A DNA stretch of 51,133 nucleotides from Ferrovibrio sp. (GTDB lineage Bacteria > Pseudomonadota > Alphaproteobacteria > Ferrovibrionales > Ferrovibrionaceae): contig NZ_PEKV01000018.1 of assembly GCF_002796975.1 (NCBI RefSeq), forward strand, positions 1 to 51,133, written 5' to 3'. The position numbers and the translations under genes are program-made. This document shows, one piece after another, positions 1-7,512 of the stretch; within the stretch, counting starts at the first letter, position 1; each line of letters opens with the position of its first letter. Under the pieces are notes generated by a model that saw only the letters and a program-made list of their open reading frames with translations, made no database searches and was not told where the DNA came from.

Positions 1-122
1 TTGGCTGATTTAGTGGGTCAATTCCGCGTCTGAAGGGGGCAATTTAGCTATTGAACCCGGCGGCTGGCGCGTTATACCCATCCTCCTCGTCTTTTCAGGC
101 CCTTTTTCCTCAGGAGGTTGTT

Positions 123-1169
123 ATGGCCACGGACGCCATTCGGGTCGCGATTTTGGGTGCCAGCGGTTATACGGGCGCGGAACTGCTCCGCGTGCTGCTG
201 CGTCATCCGCGCGTCCGCGTGGTCGCCCTGACGGCCGACCGGAAGGCAGGCGAGGGGATCGACACGGTCTTCCCGCAGTTCATGGGCCTCAACCTGCCCA
301 AGCTGGTGACCATCAAGGAGGTCGACTGGAGCGGTGTCGACGCCGCTTTCTGCGCCCTGCCGCATGGCACCACGCAGGAAGTGATCGCCAGCCTGCCGGA
401 GCATCTGAAGATCGTCGACCTGTCGGCGGACTTCCGGCTGCGGAATCTCGACGAATACGCGAAGTGGTATGGCCACGAGCATCGGGCGCCGAAGCTGCAG
501 GACGAAGCCGTCTATGGCCTGACCGAAGTCTATCGCGACCAGGTGGCCAAGGCGCGGCTGGTGGCCAATCCGGGCTGCTATCCGACCTCGGCCCAGCTGC
601 CGCTGATGCCGTTGCTGGAAGCCGGCCAGATCGACCCCGATGACATCGTGATCGATGCCAAGTCCGGCGTGTCCGGTGCCGGCCGCGCGCTCAAGGAAGG
701 CTCGCTCTATTGCGAGGTGGCCGAGGGCACGCACGCCTATGGCATCGGGTCGCACCGGCATGGTCCGGAGATCGAACAGATTCTCTCAGACGCTGCTGGT
801 AAGCCGATCGTCGTCAATTTCACGCCACACCTCATGCCTATGAATCGTGGCATGCTGTCGAGCATCTATGTGAAGCTGAAGCCGGGTGTCAGCGCGGACG
901 ACCTGCGGGCCACGCTGGTCAAGCGCTATGCCGAGGAGCCCTTTGTGCAGATCACGCCACAGGGCGTTGCGCCGCAGACGCGCCATGTGCGCGGCACGAA
1001 CTCTTGCCATATCGGCGTGTTTGCCGATCGGGTAAAAGGCCGCGCCATGCTGTTCTCGGTGATCGACAATCTGATGAAGGGTGCGAGCGGTCAGGCCGTG
1101 CAGAACTTCAACGTGATGTACGGTCTGCCGGAAACCATGGGGCTCGAGCAGATCGCGCTCTTCCCGTGA
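123..1169 (+). CDS. argC: N-acetyl-gamma-glutamyl-phosphate reductase
   Basis: Catalyses the NADPH-dependent reduction of N-acetylglutamyl phosphate to the semialdehyde, the third step of arginine synthesis, in the cytoplasm. The N-terminal Rossmann motif GASGYTGAELLR and the catalytic-cysteine block NPGCYPT (Cys152 with this start) are both visible, and 348 residues fits the family. An upstream in-frame ATG at 51 exists, but a perfect AGGAGG at 112-117 sits five bases before the ATG at 123, so the shorter form is chosen. The stop overlaps the GTG start of the next gene by four bases, suggesting co-transcription. In many alphaproteobacteria argC follows rplM-rpsI, which would lie just outside this window; that is inference. 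Confidence 0.96.
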   Translation: MATDAIRVAILGASGYTGAELLRVLLRHPRVRVVALTADRKAGEGIDTVFPQFMGLNLPKLVTIKEVDWSGVDAAFCALPHGTTQEVIASLPEHLKIVDLSADFRLRNLDEYAKWYGHEHRAPKLQDEAVYGLTEVYRDQVAKARLVANPGCYPTSAQLPLMPLLEAGQIDPDDIVIDAKSGVSGAGRALKEGSLYCEVAEGTHAYGIGSHRHGPEIEQILSDAAGKPIVVNFTPHLMPMNRGMLSSIYVKLKPGVSADDLRATLVKRYAEEPFVQITPQGVAPQTRHVRGTNSCHIGVFADRVKGRAMLFSVIDNLMKGASGQAVQNFNVMYGLPETMGLEQIALFP

Positions 1170-1696
1170 GTTTGATCCTGCCGTTCGGTGACAAGCATCC
1201 GGCCATCGCGCCGGATGCCTTTGTCGCGCCGAATGCGACGGTGATCGGCGATACCGGGATCGGTGCACGCAGCTCGATCTGGTTCGGCGTGGTGATCCGC
1301 GGCGACGTCAACAGCATCCGTATCGGCAGCGATACCAATATCCAGGACGGCAGCGTCGTGCATGTGACCCGGGCGAAATTTGCCACGGAGATCGGCTCGG
1401 GCGTCACCATCGGCCATCTGGCTCTGGTGCATGGCTGCCGGCTGGAGGATCACTGCTTCGTCGGCATGCAGGCGACCGTGATGGACGGCTGCGTGATCGA
1501 GAGCCAGGGCATGCTGGCCGCCGGAGCGCTGCTGACGCCGGGCAAGCGCATTGCGGCGGGCGAACTCTGGGCCGGGCGGCCGGCCAAACTGATGCGCCGT
1601 CTTGATACGGACGAATTGCGGAATATTACCGAAACGGCCGCGCATTACGCTCGGCTGGGTGCGACCTATCGGGCCCAGCTGGCAACGGCGTGTTAA
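1166..1696 (+). CDS. gamma-carbonic anhydrase family protein (LbetaH hexapeptide repeat)
   Basis: A 176-residue left-handed beta-helix protein of the YrdA/PaaY/gamma-carbonic-anhydrase family. Hexapeptide turns are evident (for example IRGDVNSIRIGSDTNIQDG), and the metal-binding histidines appear in VVHVT and in GHLALVHGC, matching the H-x5-H spacing of the family. Such homotrimers bind zinc or iron between subunits; real carbonic anhydrase activity varies and is not shown here. The GTG start overlaps the argC stop in GTGA. Longer in-frame versions starting near 1004 run inside argC and are not credible. Confidence 0.9.
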   Translation: MSLILPFGDKHPAIAPDAFVAPNATVIGDTGIGARSSIWFGVVIRGDVNSIRIGSDTNIQDGSVVHVTRAKFATEIGSGVTIGHLALVHGCRLEDHCFVGMQATVMDGCVIESQGMLAAGALLTPGKRIAAGELWAGRPAKLMRRLDTDELRNITETAAHYARLGATYRAQLATAC

Positions 1697-1773
1697 CACT
1701 TTCTTGAACTGCCCTAATTACATTCCATCTCATAACTCGTAATCCGGCTCGCCGCCGGCACGCGGATGGAAAC

Positions 1774-2757
1774 ATGACGACCGGCGACGCCCATAACGGC
1801 CCTTGGCCCGACGATCTGTACGATCAGATCAAGGCGCATGGCGAATTCCTGTCAGGCCGCCTTGGCAAGCTGACGCGCGGCAAGCAGCTTACGCTTGTGG
1901 GTGCCGACCTCACCGGCATCAAGCTGGTCGGCATGAACCTGCAGCGCACCGTCTTCCGTGGCTGCCGTTTCTACTGCGCCGATCTGCGCAACACCGATTT
2001 CAGCCAGGCTGTGCTCACCGGCTGCGACTTCTCCGGTGCCGACCTCACCAATGCACGCTTTGTCTGGGCGAACCTGCGCGGCGCCGATCTGTCGCGCGCC
2101 ATCCTGAAGGGTACGCGCTTCGAGAATGCCGACATGCGGCCGATGACCGATCCGCCGGTGCCGCCGCACGGCAAGGGCGGCGTCGTGTCGCTGAGCGAAA
2201 CCACGCTGCACAATACCAACCTGACGCAGGCCAAATTGCTCGGCGCGTCTTTCGTCGGTGCCATCCTCGATGGCTGCATCCTCGACAATGCTGACCTGGA
2301 AGGCGCGGATTTTTCCTATTCGACGCTGAGCAATGTGCAGTTCAAGACTGCAAAGCTGCACAATGCGAATTTCAATCTCGCCGATTTTCCCGCCGAGATG
2401 CTGCAGCAGTTGCAGGGCAGCGGCGCCAAACTGCCGAAAGTGGTTGCGCCGGAGGTGCTGGAGCAGGTGGTGCAGGATCACCAGACCTGGATCGATACCG
2501 ATGGGCAGAAAGGTCGCCGTGCGATCATGGCCGGCTGGTATCTGTCGCGCGCGCATCTGGCGCTCGCCAATCTCAATGGCGCCGACCTGCGGCAGGCCAA
2601 TCTCTCGAATGCCAATCTGCATGGCGCCAAGCTGATCTGCTCGGATATGCGTGACAGCAATCTGATGTATGCCAATCTGACTGATGCGGATCTGCGCGGT
2701 GCGCTGATCGAAGGCTCGCGCGGCCTGCCTGTCGTCCTGAACGACAAGAAGAATTAG
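1774..2757 (+). CDS. pentapeptide-repeat protein
   Basis: A 327-residue protein built of A(D/N)LXX pentapeptides, which fold as a right-handed quadrilateral beta-helix. Repeats occupy about residues 45-110, 140-200 and 255-315. They are split by a non-repeat linker (about 200-255) carrying a QDHQTWIDTDGQ stretch, a type of linker also seen in other alphaproteobacterial pentapeptide proteins. No signal peptide or membrane segment is seen, so it is probably cytoplasmic. A GGAAAC-like site precedes the ATG. Function is not predictable: some family members mimic DNA and protect gyrase, but most are uncharacterised, and no gyrase or resistance context is seen here. Confidence 0.85.
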   Translation: MTTGDAHNGPWPDDLYDQIKAHGEFLSGRLGKLTRGKQLTLVGADLTGIKLVGMNLQRTVFRGCRFYCADLRNTDFSQAVLTGCDFSGADLTNARFVWANLRGADLSRAILKGTRFENADMRPMTDPPVPPHGKGGVVSLSETTLHNTNLTQAKLLGASFVGAILDGCILDNADLEGADFSYSTLSNVQFKTAKLHNANFNLADFPAEMLQQLQGSGAKLPKVVAPEVLEQVVQDHQTWIDTDGQKGRRAIMAGWYLSRAHLALANLNGADLRQANLSNANLHGAKLICSDMRDSNLMYANLTDADLRGALIEGSRGLPVVLNDKKN

Positions 2758-3094
2758 AACCCGCACCGGGCAGGGCGGTTGTTAGCCGTGACGTTGTCTT
2801 GCGGCCTGAGATAAATTGTGCTATTATTCCCATAATCAGAACATGTGTTCGCATATTCTGGTATGCGCATCGGCGCAGCTTTGGATAAAACATCGCCGTT
2901 CTTGGACATCGTCAATAATAAAATCAAAGTCTTGGCACAGATAGTCAATGACTTAGGCGGGATTCAACTGGCCTAAACTGGCTGAAACAGGACGGAACTG
3001 GCTCAAACAGGACGGAACTGGCCCCGAACGGGACAGAACTGGCCTCGAACGGGACGGAACGGGCTCTGAAGCGATGAAACTGGGGAGCCGGATT
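2758..3094. other. intergenic region with AT-rich segment and decamer array
   Basis: About 337 bases without a convincing gene. The first 200 bases are AT-rich for this genome and hold only very short reading frames, for example 37 codons from an ATG at 2863 running into the repeats. From 2966 the sequence becomes an array of 10-bp units, listed separately. No tRNA or clear terminator was recognised. Confidence 0.6.
2966..3085. repeat. degenerate tandem array with 10-bp period (AACNGG core)
   Basis: The trinucleotide AAC recurs at 2966, 2976, 2986, 2996, 3006, 3016, 3027, 3037, 3048 and 3058, then weaker at 3069 and 3078. Typical units are AACTGGCTGA and AACAGGACGG; two unit types alternate, giving a 20-21 bp higher order. 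Spacing of 10 to 11 bases matches the DNA helical repeat, so every core faces the same side of the helix. It lies between the pentapeptide gene and the end of the small leftward gene. Function unknown. Confidence 0.8.
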
Positions 3095-3313
3095 TCAGCG
3101 CCGGCGTGAGGCAGCCGAACTGCTGGCGCTGGTCGAGTTCATGCCTTTGACTGCGCGCAGGATACGGCGCCACACCAGCATGCCAACGAAGTTGCTGCCC
3201 AGCGTCATCTCGGCGAGCTGACGGTTGGCATGCGATTCCGCGCCGCGTGCGCCGTAATCGGCGATCAGGTCGCGGGCCGTGCGGTAAATCTCAGCGTCGG
3301 AACTGTTGTCCAT
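3095..3313 (-). CDS. small hypothetical protein
   Basis: A 72-residue soluble protein, starting MDNSSDAEIYRTARDLIADYG and ending in a serine/arginine-rich tail. The pattern of a helical start (TARDLIADYGARGAESHANR) followed by a hydrophobic block (FVGMLVWRRILRAV) resembles small uncharacterised alphaproteobacterial proteins with an xxxWxRIxxAI ending; that family resemblance is from memory. It lies upstream of nothing on its own strand within 3 kb and just downstream of the Hpt-like gene, also leftward, with 62 bases between. No function is assigned. Small size keeps confidence moderate. Confidence 0.6.
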   Translation of the reverse strand: MDNSSDAEIYRTARDLIADYGARGAESHANRQLAEMTLGSNFVGMLVWRRILRAVKGMNSTSASSSAASRRR

Positions 3314-3375
3314 GGCCGCTACACTGCTGGCAAAACGTTAGCGAAGTATGGCGGAAAATGGTTAATGCCGCAGCA

Positions 3376-3879
3376 TTAAACCGGGTCGCGGACCTTGCTG
3401 ACGGCAATGCCCAGATTGTCGAGCAGATCCTTCTGCAGCCGGTCGGTCATGCCGCGCACACCCTGGGCCAGCACGACATACATCGCATCGACATGGATGC
3501 TGATCACTTCCAGCTGGGCTTCGTTCGGCAGGGCCAGTTCGGCGATAAAATCCTTCAGCGACTTGGCGAGGTGGCTCAGCAGAGGGTAGCCGAAAGTGCC
3601 GCCCATGCCTTTGATGTCAAATGCCAGTTCGGAAATCGTCGTCAGGATGAAAATGCGCGACAGTGGATCGTCCTCGGCCGCTTTTACCTGCACGCGCATC
3701 TCGCGCAGCTTGTCGAGCACATCCTTGGAGAAGGCATCGGCGGATTCGGTGATCACCGCTTCGATCCGGCTGCGCACCTCGTCGGTGAGCGTGAGATCGA
3801 CGCCGGTCTGGAAATTGACAGCCTTCTGCCGCAGCGCCTGCGGCGCCTTGATGAACTTTGCTTTTTCGGGCTTGGCCAT
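3376..3879 (-). CDS. Hpt-like protein with phenylalanine at the phospho-histidine position
   Basis: A 167-residue all-helical protein. Residues 75-115 carry LAFDIKGMGGTFGYPLLSHL, which aligns with the signature of histidine-phosphotransfer domains, usually AHD(I/L)KGxGGTFGYP. The histidine that accepts phosphate is replaced by phenylalanine (Phe87), while Lys90-Gly91 and the GTFGY turn are kept. It therefore probably cannot relay phosphate in the ordinary way and may act as a binding decoy or regulator; this is inference. A longer start at 3912 is possible. The ATG at 3879 is preferred because a GGAG precedes it at suitable distance. It is next to a chemotaxis receptor gene, in divergent orientation. 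Confidence 0.75.
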   Translation of the reverse strand: MAKPEKAKFIKAPQALRQKAVNFQTGVDLTLTDEVRSRIEAVITESADAFSKDVLDKLREMRVQVKAAEDDPLSRIFILTTISELAFDIKGMGGTFGYPLLSHLAKSLKDFIAELALPNEAQLEVISIHVDAMYVVLAQGVRGMTDRLQKDLLDNLGIAVSKVRDPV

Positions 3880-4274
3880 GCCCAGCCATTCTCCGACAGA
3901 ATGCCCCAACATTCTTGCATGAATGACATGGGCTAAATGCCCGTCGTGCGGGCATTTGGGTTATATCGGCCGGTGCAGGCGCTGTATAGCGTCAGCCCGG
4001 GTCACAGGCTTATCGGGGCAGGTGAAGCGGCCGTTCGTATCCGCGTTGCCAGGGCTCGTCCGTGTGACGGGAGGATGAAACTCAACCGCAACTTGATGGC
4101 GAGCAGGGAGTAAACTTTTCGACTAAAGTCGGATGGGGCTAAGGGCTTAGATCGCCGGCTTATTCTGCCCAACCGGGTATTCATTAAGCTACACTGTCAA
4201 AAAACAGGACAAGAGCGGACGCCCGAACCCGACAGGGCTGGGTTTGTAAGGCGCCGACGCGGGAGGAGTTACAC
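3880..4274. other. divergent intergenic region, no gene recognised
   Basis: 395 bases between the Hpt-like gene (leftward) and the chemotaxis receptor gene (rightward). It contains a perfect hairpin at 3935-3957, listed separately, and a small 12-base dyad CGACT-AA-AGTCG at 4120-4131. A 60-codon leftward frame at 4002-4184 has no recognisable product and is not called. Promoters for both flanking genes must lie here, but no confident -35/-10 pair was picked. Confidence 0.5.
3935..3957. repeat. perfect 9-bp inverted repeat
   Basis: AAATGCCCG, a five-base loop TCGTG, then CGGGCATTT. It lies about 55 bases upstream of the preferred Hpt-like start. There is no T-run on either side, so a simple intrinsic terminator is unlikely; an operator or a 5-prime-UTR structure is possible. 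Confidence 0.6.
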
Positions 4275-6200
4275 ATGGTTTCTGGTCTGCCCACGGGTCT
4301 GCGCGTCGGCGTGGCAATTGGCAGTCTGATCGTTGTCGCTGGCGGTTGGGTCTGGAGTGCAACTCATTCTGCCGGCGGCATGATGCTTCCACTGATTGTC
4401 AGTCTGGTCGCCGTTGTCGTCGGTGGCGCGATGATTGTTTCCCTCAGCGGAACGACTGCGATTGCCGATCTGTTGCGGAACTGGCCGGCCGCAGCCGGTC
4501 AGGTCGACACTGCGCCTTCGAATCTGCGCGAACCCTTGCAGGCCATGGCGCGGCGCTGGGGCGAGGAAACCAGCCGGCGCGAAGCGCTGGAGCATCGTCT
4601 GGCAGAGGTCGAGGCCGAACTCGACCGCGTGCAGAAATCCGACAGCGCGGTGATCAGCGAAATTTCCGAGCTGTGCGGCGACATCGACAGCGGCGTTCTG
4701 AACCGGCGCGTTGCCGCGCATGAAGGCGAGGCCCAGGCGCACGGTCTGGCTGAACGCTTCAATCATATGGCTGAAACACTCGATGGTGTAGTGGGCGATC
4801 TGAAGGCGCTGTTCGCGCGCATGGCCGAGGGCGATCTGTCGACTGGCGTGGACAACACCTATAGCGGCGATTTCGCCGTCATCCGCGAAGGAGCAATCCA
4901 GGCAGCGGAACGACTGGGCGGCGTGATCGGCACGATCGTGCAGGCCGCGAACTCGATCTCCAGCGCATCGGTGGAACTCAATCGCGAAGCCAAGGGACTG
5001 GCGCAGAGCGCCGAAGCGCAGTCCGACAGTCTCGACCGCACGGCGGCTGACGCGGCCTCGCTGAGCGAAGCCGCGCGCGCCAACGAAGCCGCCGCCAAGC
5101 GCGCAAGCCAGCGTGCCGAACAGGCCCGTGCCGCCGCACAGAATGGCGTGACCGTGGTGCGGCGTTCGGTCGATGCGATGAATGAGATGGCGGAGATGTC
5201 GCAACGTATCTCTGAGATCACTTCGCTGATCAATGAGATCGCCTTCCAGACCAACCTGCTGGCGCTGAACGCTTCGGTGGAAGCCGCGCGTGCCGGTGAG
5301 GCCGGTAAGGGTTTCGCCGTGGTGGCGCAGGAAGTGCGTGCGCTGGCGCAGCGCTCCGCCAATGCATCGAAGGATATCGGCGCGATCATCAAGCAGTCGG
5401 ACGACAAGGTGAAGTCTGGCGTGACGCTGGTGAGCGAGACCGGCAAGGTGCTGAACGGCATCGTTGAGGCGATTGATTCGATGGGCCAGCAACTCGACGA
5501 GATCGAGCAGGCCAGCACCGAACAGTCCGGCCGGGTCAATGCCGTCACCGGCTCGATCACCGAGATCAACGCTGCCACCCGCGGCTATCTTGCCGTTGTA
5601 CAGCGGACCGGCAAGGCGATTCAGGATATCGACCAGCAGGTCGCCAACCTCGCCACGCAGATCGCTTTCGTCACCACCACGGAAGACCGGCCCTTCCTGA
5701 TTGCTGCGAAAGATGCTGCGGCACGCATCAGCGAAGGCTTCGAGGATGCCGTGCGGCGCGGCCAGCTCAGCATGGAAGATCTGTTCGACGAAAACTACGT
5801 GCCGATCAAGGGCTCCAATCCGCAGCAGTACATGACCCGGTACGTCAAGTTCACCGACGAATTCCTGCCCAAGGTGCAGGAGCCGCTGCTGTCGTCGAAT
5901 TCCAATATCGCATTCTGCGTCGGTATCGACCGCAACGGCCTGATCCCGACCCACAACCTTAAATACTGTCAGCCGCAGGGCAATGACCCGGTCTGGAATG
6001 CGGCGAATTCACGTAACCGTCGCCTGTTCAACGATCCCGTCGGTCTGGCCTGCGGTCGCAACACCAAGTCGTATCTGTTGCAGTGCTATCGCCGCGACAT
6101 GGGCGGCGGCGTCTTCATCCTGATGAAAGACATGTCGGCACCGATCACGGTGCAGGGGCGTCACTGGGGCGGCTTCCGTATCGGCTACAAGACGACCTGA
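4275..6200 (+). CDS. methyl-accepting chemotaxis protein, no periplasmic domain, C-terminal sensor-like domain
   Basis: A 641-residue chemoreceptor. Two hydrophobic helices (about residues 9-27 and 36-58) are separated by only about ten residues, so there is no periplasmic ligand domain. HAMP-like helices follow (about 125-215), then the signalling hairpin, whose tip INEIAFQTNLLALNASVEAA begins at residue 319. After the coiled coil, residues about 480-641 form an extra globular domain ending RHWGGFRIGYK, a C-terminal module found on other proteobacterial receptors and presumably the cytoplasmic sensor. It would signal through CheA/CheW. No CheR-tethering pentapeptide is seen at the end. A hairpin terminator follows immediately. 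Confidence 0.92.
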   Translation: MVSGLPTGLRVGVAIGSLIVVAGGWVWSATHSAGGMMLPLIVSLVAVVVGGAMIVSLSGTTAIADLLRNWPAAAGQVDTAPSNLREPLQAMARRWGEETSRREALEHRLAEVEAELDRVQKSDSAVISEISELCGDIDSGVLNRRVAAHEGEAQAHGLAERFNHMAETLDGVVGDLKALFARMAEGDLSTGVDNTYSGDFAVIREGAIQAAERLGGVIGTIVQAANSISSASVELNREAKGLAQSAEAQSDSLDRTAADAASLSEAARANEAAAKRASQRAEQARAAAQNGVTVVRRSVDAMNEMAEMSQRISEITSLINEIAFQTNLLALNASVEAARAGEAGKGFAVVAQEVRALAQRSANASKDIGAIIKQSDDKVKSGVTLVSETGKVLNGIVEAIDSMGQQLDEIEQASTEQSGRVNAVTGSITEINAATRGYLAVVQRTGKAIQDIDQQVANLATQIAFVTTTEDRPFLIAAKDAAARISEGFEDAVRRGQLSMEDLFDENYVPIKGSNPQQYMTRYVKFTDEFLPKVQEPLLSSNSNIAFCVGIDRNGLIPTHNLKYCQPQGNDPVWNAANSRNRRLFNDPVGLACGRNTKSYLLQCYRRDMGGGVFILMKDMSAPITVQGRHWGGFRIGYKTT

Positions 6201-6212
6201 CCGAAACAAAAA

Positions 6213-6239
6213 AAAGGGCCGCCCAAGCGGCGGCCCTTT
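6213..6239. terminator. bidirectional rho-independent terminator
   Basis: Perfect 11-bp arms (6213-6223 and 6229-6239) of AAAGGGCCGCC type with a five-base loop. The arms are flanked by an A-run on the left and T residues on the right, so they can work in both directions. The element lies between the convergent chemoreceptor and thiolase genes. Confidence 0.85.
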
Positions 6240-6259
6240 CGCTGTGCGGGCAGCGCCGC

Positions 6260-7462
6260 TTAAACGCGTTCGATCACCATGGCGATGCCCTGACCAACAC
6301 CGATGCACATCGTGCAGAGCGCATAACGGCCGCCGGTGCGTTCCAGCTGGTTCAGTGCGGTGGTGACAAGGCGGGCGCCACTCATGCCGAGCGGATGACC
6401 GATGGCAATGGCACCGCCATTCGGGTTCACGTAGGTCGCATCGTCGGGCACGTTGAGCTGGCGCAGCACGGCAAGTCCCTGTGCGGCGAAAGCCTCGTTC
6501 AGTTCGATCACATCCATGTCGCGGATCGACAGCCCAGCTTTGGCCAGTACCTTCTCGGTGGCCGGCACCGGACCGATGCCCATCACGCGCGGGGCGACGC
6601 CGGCAGTCGCGGTGGCGATGACGCGACCGCGCGGCGTCAGGCCATGCTTCTTGGCAGCGGCTTCCGACGCCAGGATCAGCGCGGCGGCCCCGTCATTCAC
6701 GCCCGAGGCATTACCGGCCGTCACCGTGCCGCCCTGACGGAACGGCGTCGGCAGCTTGGCCAGCGCTTCGAGCGAGGTCTCGCGCGGATGCTCGTCGCGA
6801 TCCACCACCACCGGGTTGCCCTTGCGGCTCGGGATGGTCACCGGCGTGATCTCGGCCTCGAACAGGCCGAGCTTGATCGCAGACAATGCGCGCTGCTGGC
6901 TGCGCAGCGCGAAAGCATCCTGGTCGGCGCGACTGATCTGATACTGCTCGGCGACATTCTCGGCTGTCTCGGGCATGGAGTCGACGCCGAACTTCTGCTT
7001 CATCAGCTTGTTGACGAAACGCCAGCCGATGGTGGTGTCGTAGATTTCAGCAGTACGTGAGAAAGCGCTTTCGGCTTTGCCCATCACGAAGGGAGCGCGG
7101 CTCATGCTTTCCACGCCGCCGGTGATCACCAGGTCGAACTCGCCGGTCTTGATGCCGCGCGCGCCCGCGCCCGTGGCTTCGAGGCCCGAACCGCACAGGC
7201 GGTTTACGGTGGCGCCCGGTACCTTTTCGGGCAGGCCGGCCAGCAGCAGCGACATGCGACCGACATTGCGATTGTCTTCACCGGCCTGGTTGGCGCAGCC
7301 GTAGATCACGTCGTCGACCGCTTCCCAGTCTACAGCAGGATTGCGTTGCATCAGCGCCTTGATCGGTACGGCGCCCAGATCGTCGGCACGTACACTGGAC
7401 AGCGAGCCGCCGTAGCGGCCCACGGGTGTACGAATGGCGTCACAGATGAATGCCTCGGTCAT
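6260..7462 (-). CDS. pcaF: acetyl-CoA acyltransferase, 3-oxoadipyl-CoA thiolase type
   Basis: A 400-residue thiolase. The full catalytic set is present: nucleophilic Cys90 in NRLCGSG, His356 in IGHPLG and Cys386 in CTMCIGVGQG. The block NQAGEDNRNVGRMSLLLAGLP is characteristic of the PcaF/PaaJ subgroup, which cleaves 3-oxoadipyl-CoA to succinyl-CoA and acetyl-CoA at the end of beta-ketoadipate or phenylacetate degradation. No other pca or paa genes are nearby, so a more general beta-ketothiolase role cannot be excluded. It is the last gene of a leftward set, 50 bases after the dehydratase gene. Confidence 0.88.
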   Translation of the reverse strand: MTEAFICDAIRTPVGRYGGSLSSVRADDLGAVPIKALMQRNPAVDWEAVDDVIYGCANQAGEDNRNVGRMSLLLAGLPEKVPGATVNRLCGSGLEATGAGARGIKTGEFDLVITGGVESMSRAPFVMGKAESAFSRTAEIYDTTIGWRFVNKLMKQKFGVDSMPETAENVAEQYQISRADQDAFALRSQQRALSAIKLGLFEAEITPVTIPSRKGNPVVVDRDEHPRETSLEALAKLPTPFRQGGTVTAGNASGVNDGAAALILASEAAAKKHGLTPRGRVIATATAGVAPRVMGIGPVPATEKVLAKAGLSIRDMDVIELNEAFAAQGLAVLRQLNVPDDATYVNPNGGAIAIGHPLGMSGARLVTTALNQLERTGGRYALCTMCIGVGQGIAMVIERV

Positions 7463-7512
7463 ATGTCTCTCCCTAAGGTCTCTCGGCCGAGTTGGAAAAA
7501 CGCCGACGGGTG

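Noticed and set aside
2863..2976. Short rightward frame of 37 codons in the AT-rich intergenic segment
   Set aside because: The peptide looks protein-like, but there is no ribosome-binding site, and its end runs into the repeat array; too little evidence to call.
4002..4184. Leftward 60-codon frame between the Hpt-like and chemoreceptor genes
   Set aside because: No recognisable motif, no clear ribosome-binding site, and it occupies the expected promoter region.
4269..5954. Leftward 561-codon frame opposite the chemoreceptor gene
   Set aside because: Histidine/arginine-rich antisense shadow caused by high GC; the rightward frame carries clear receptor domains.
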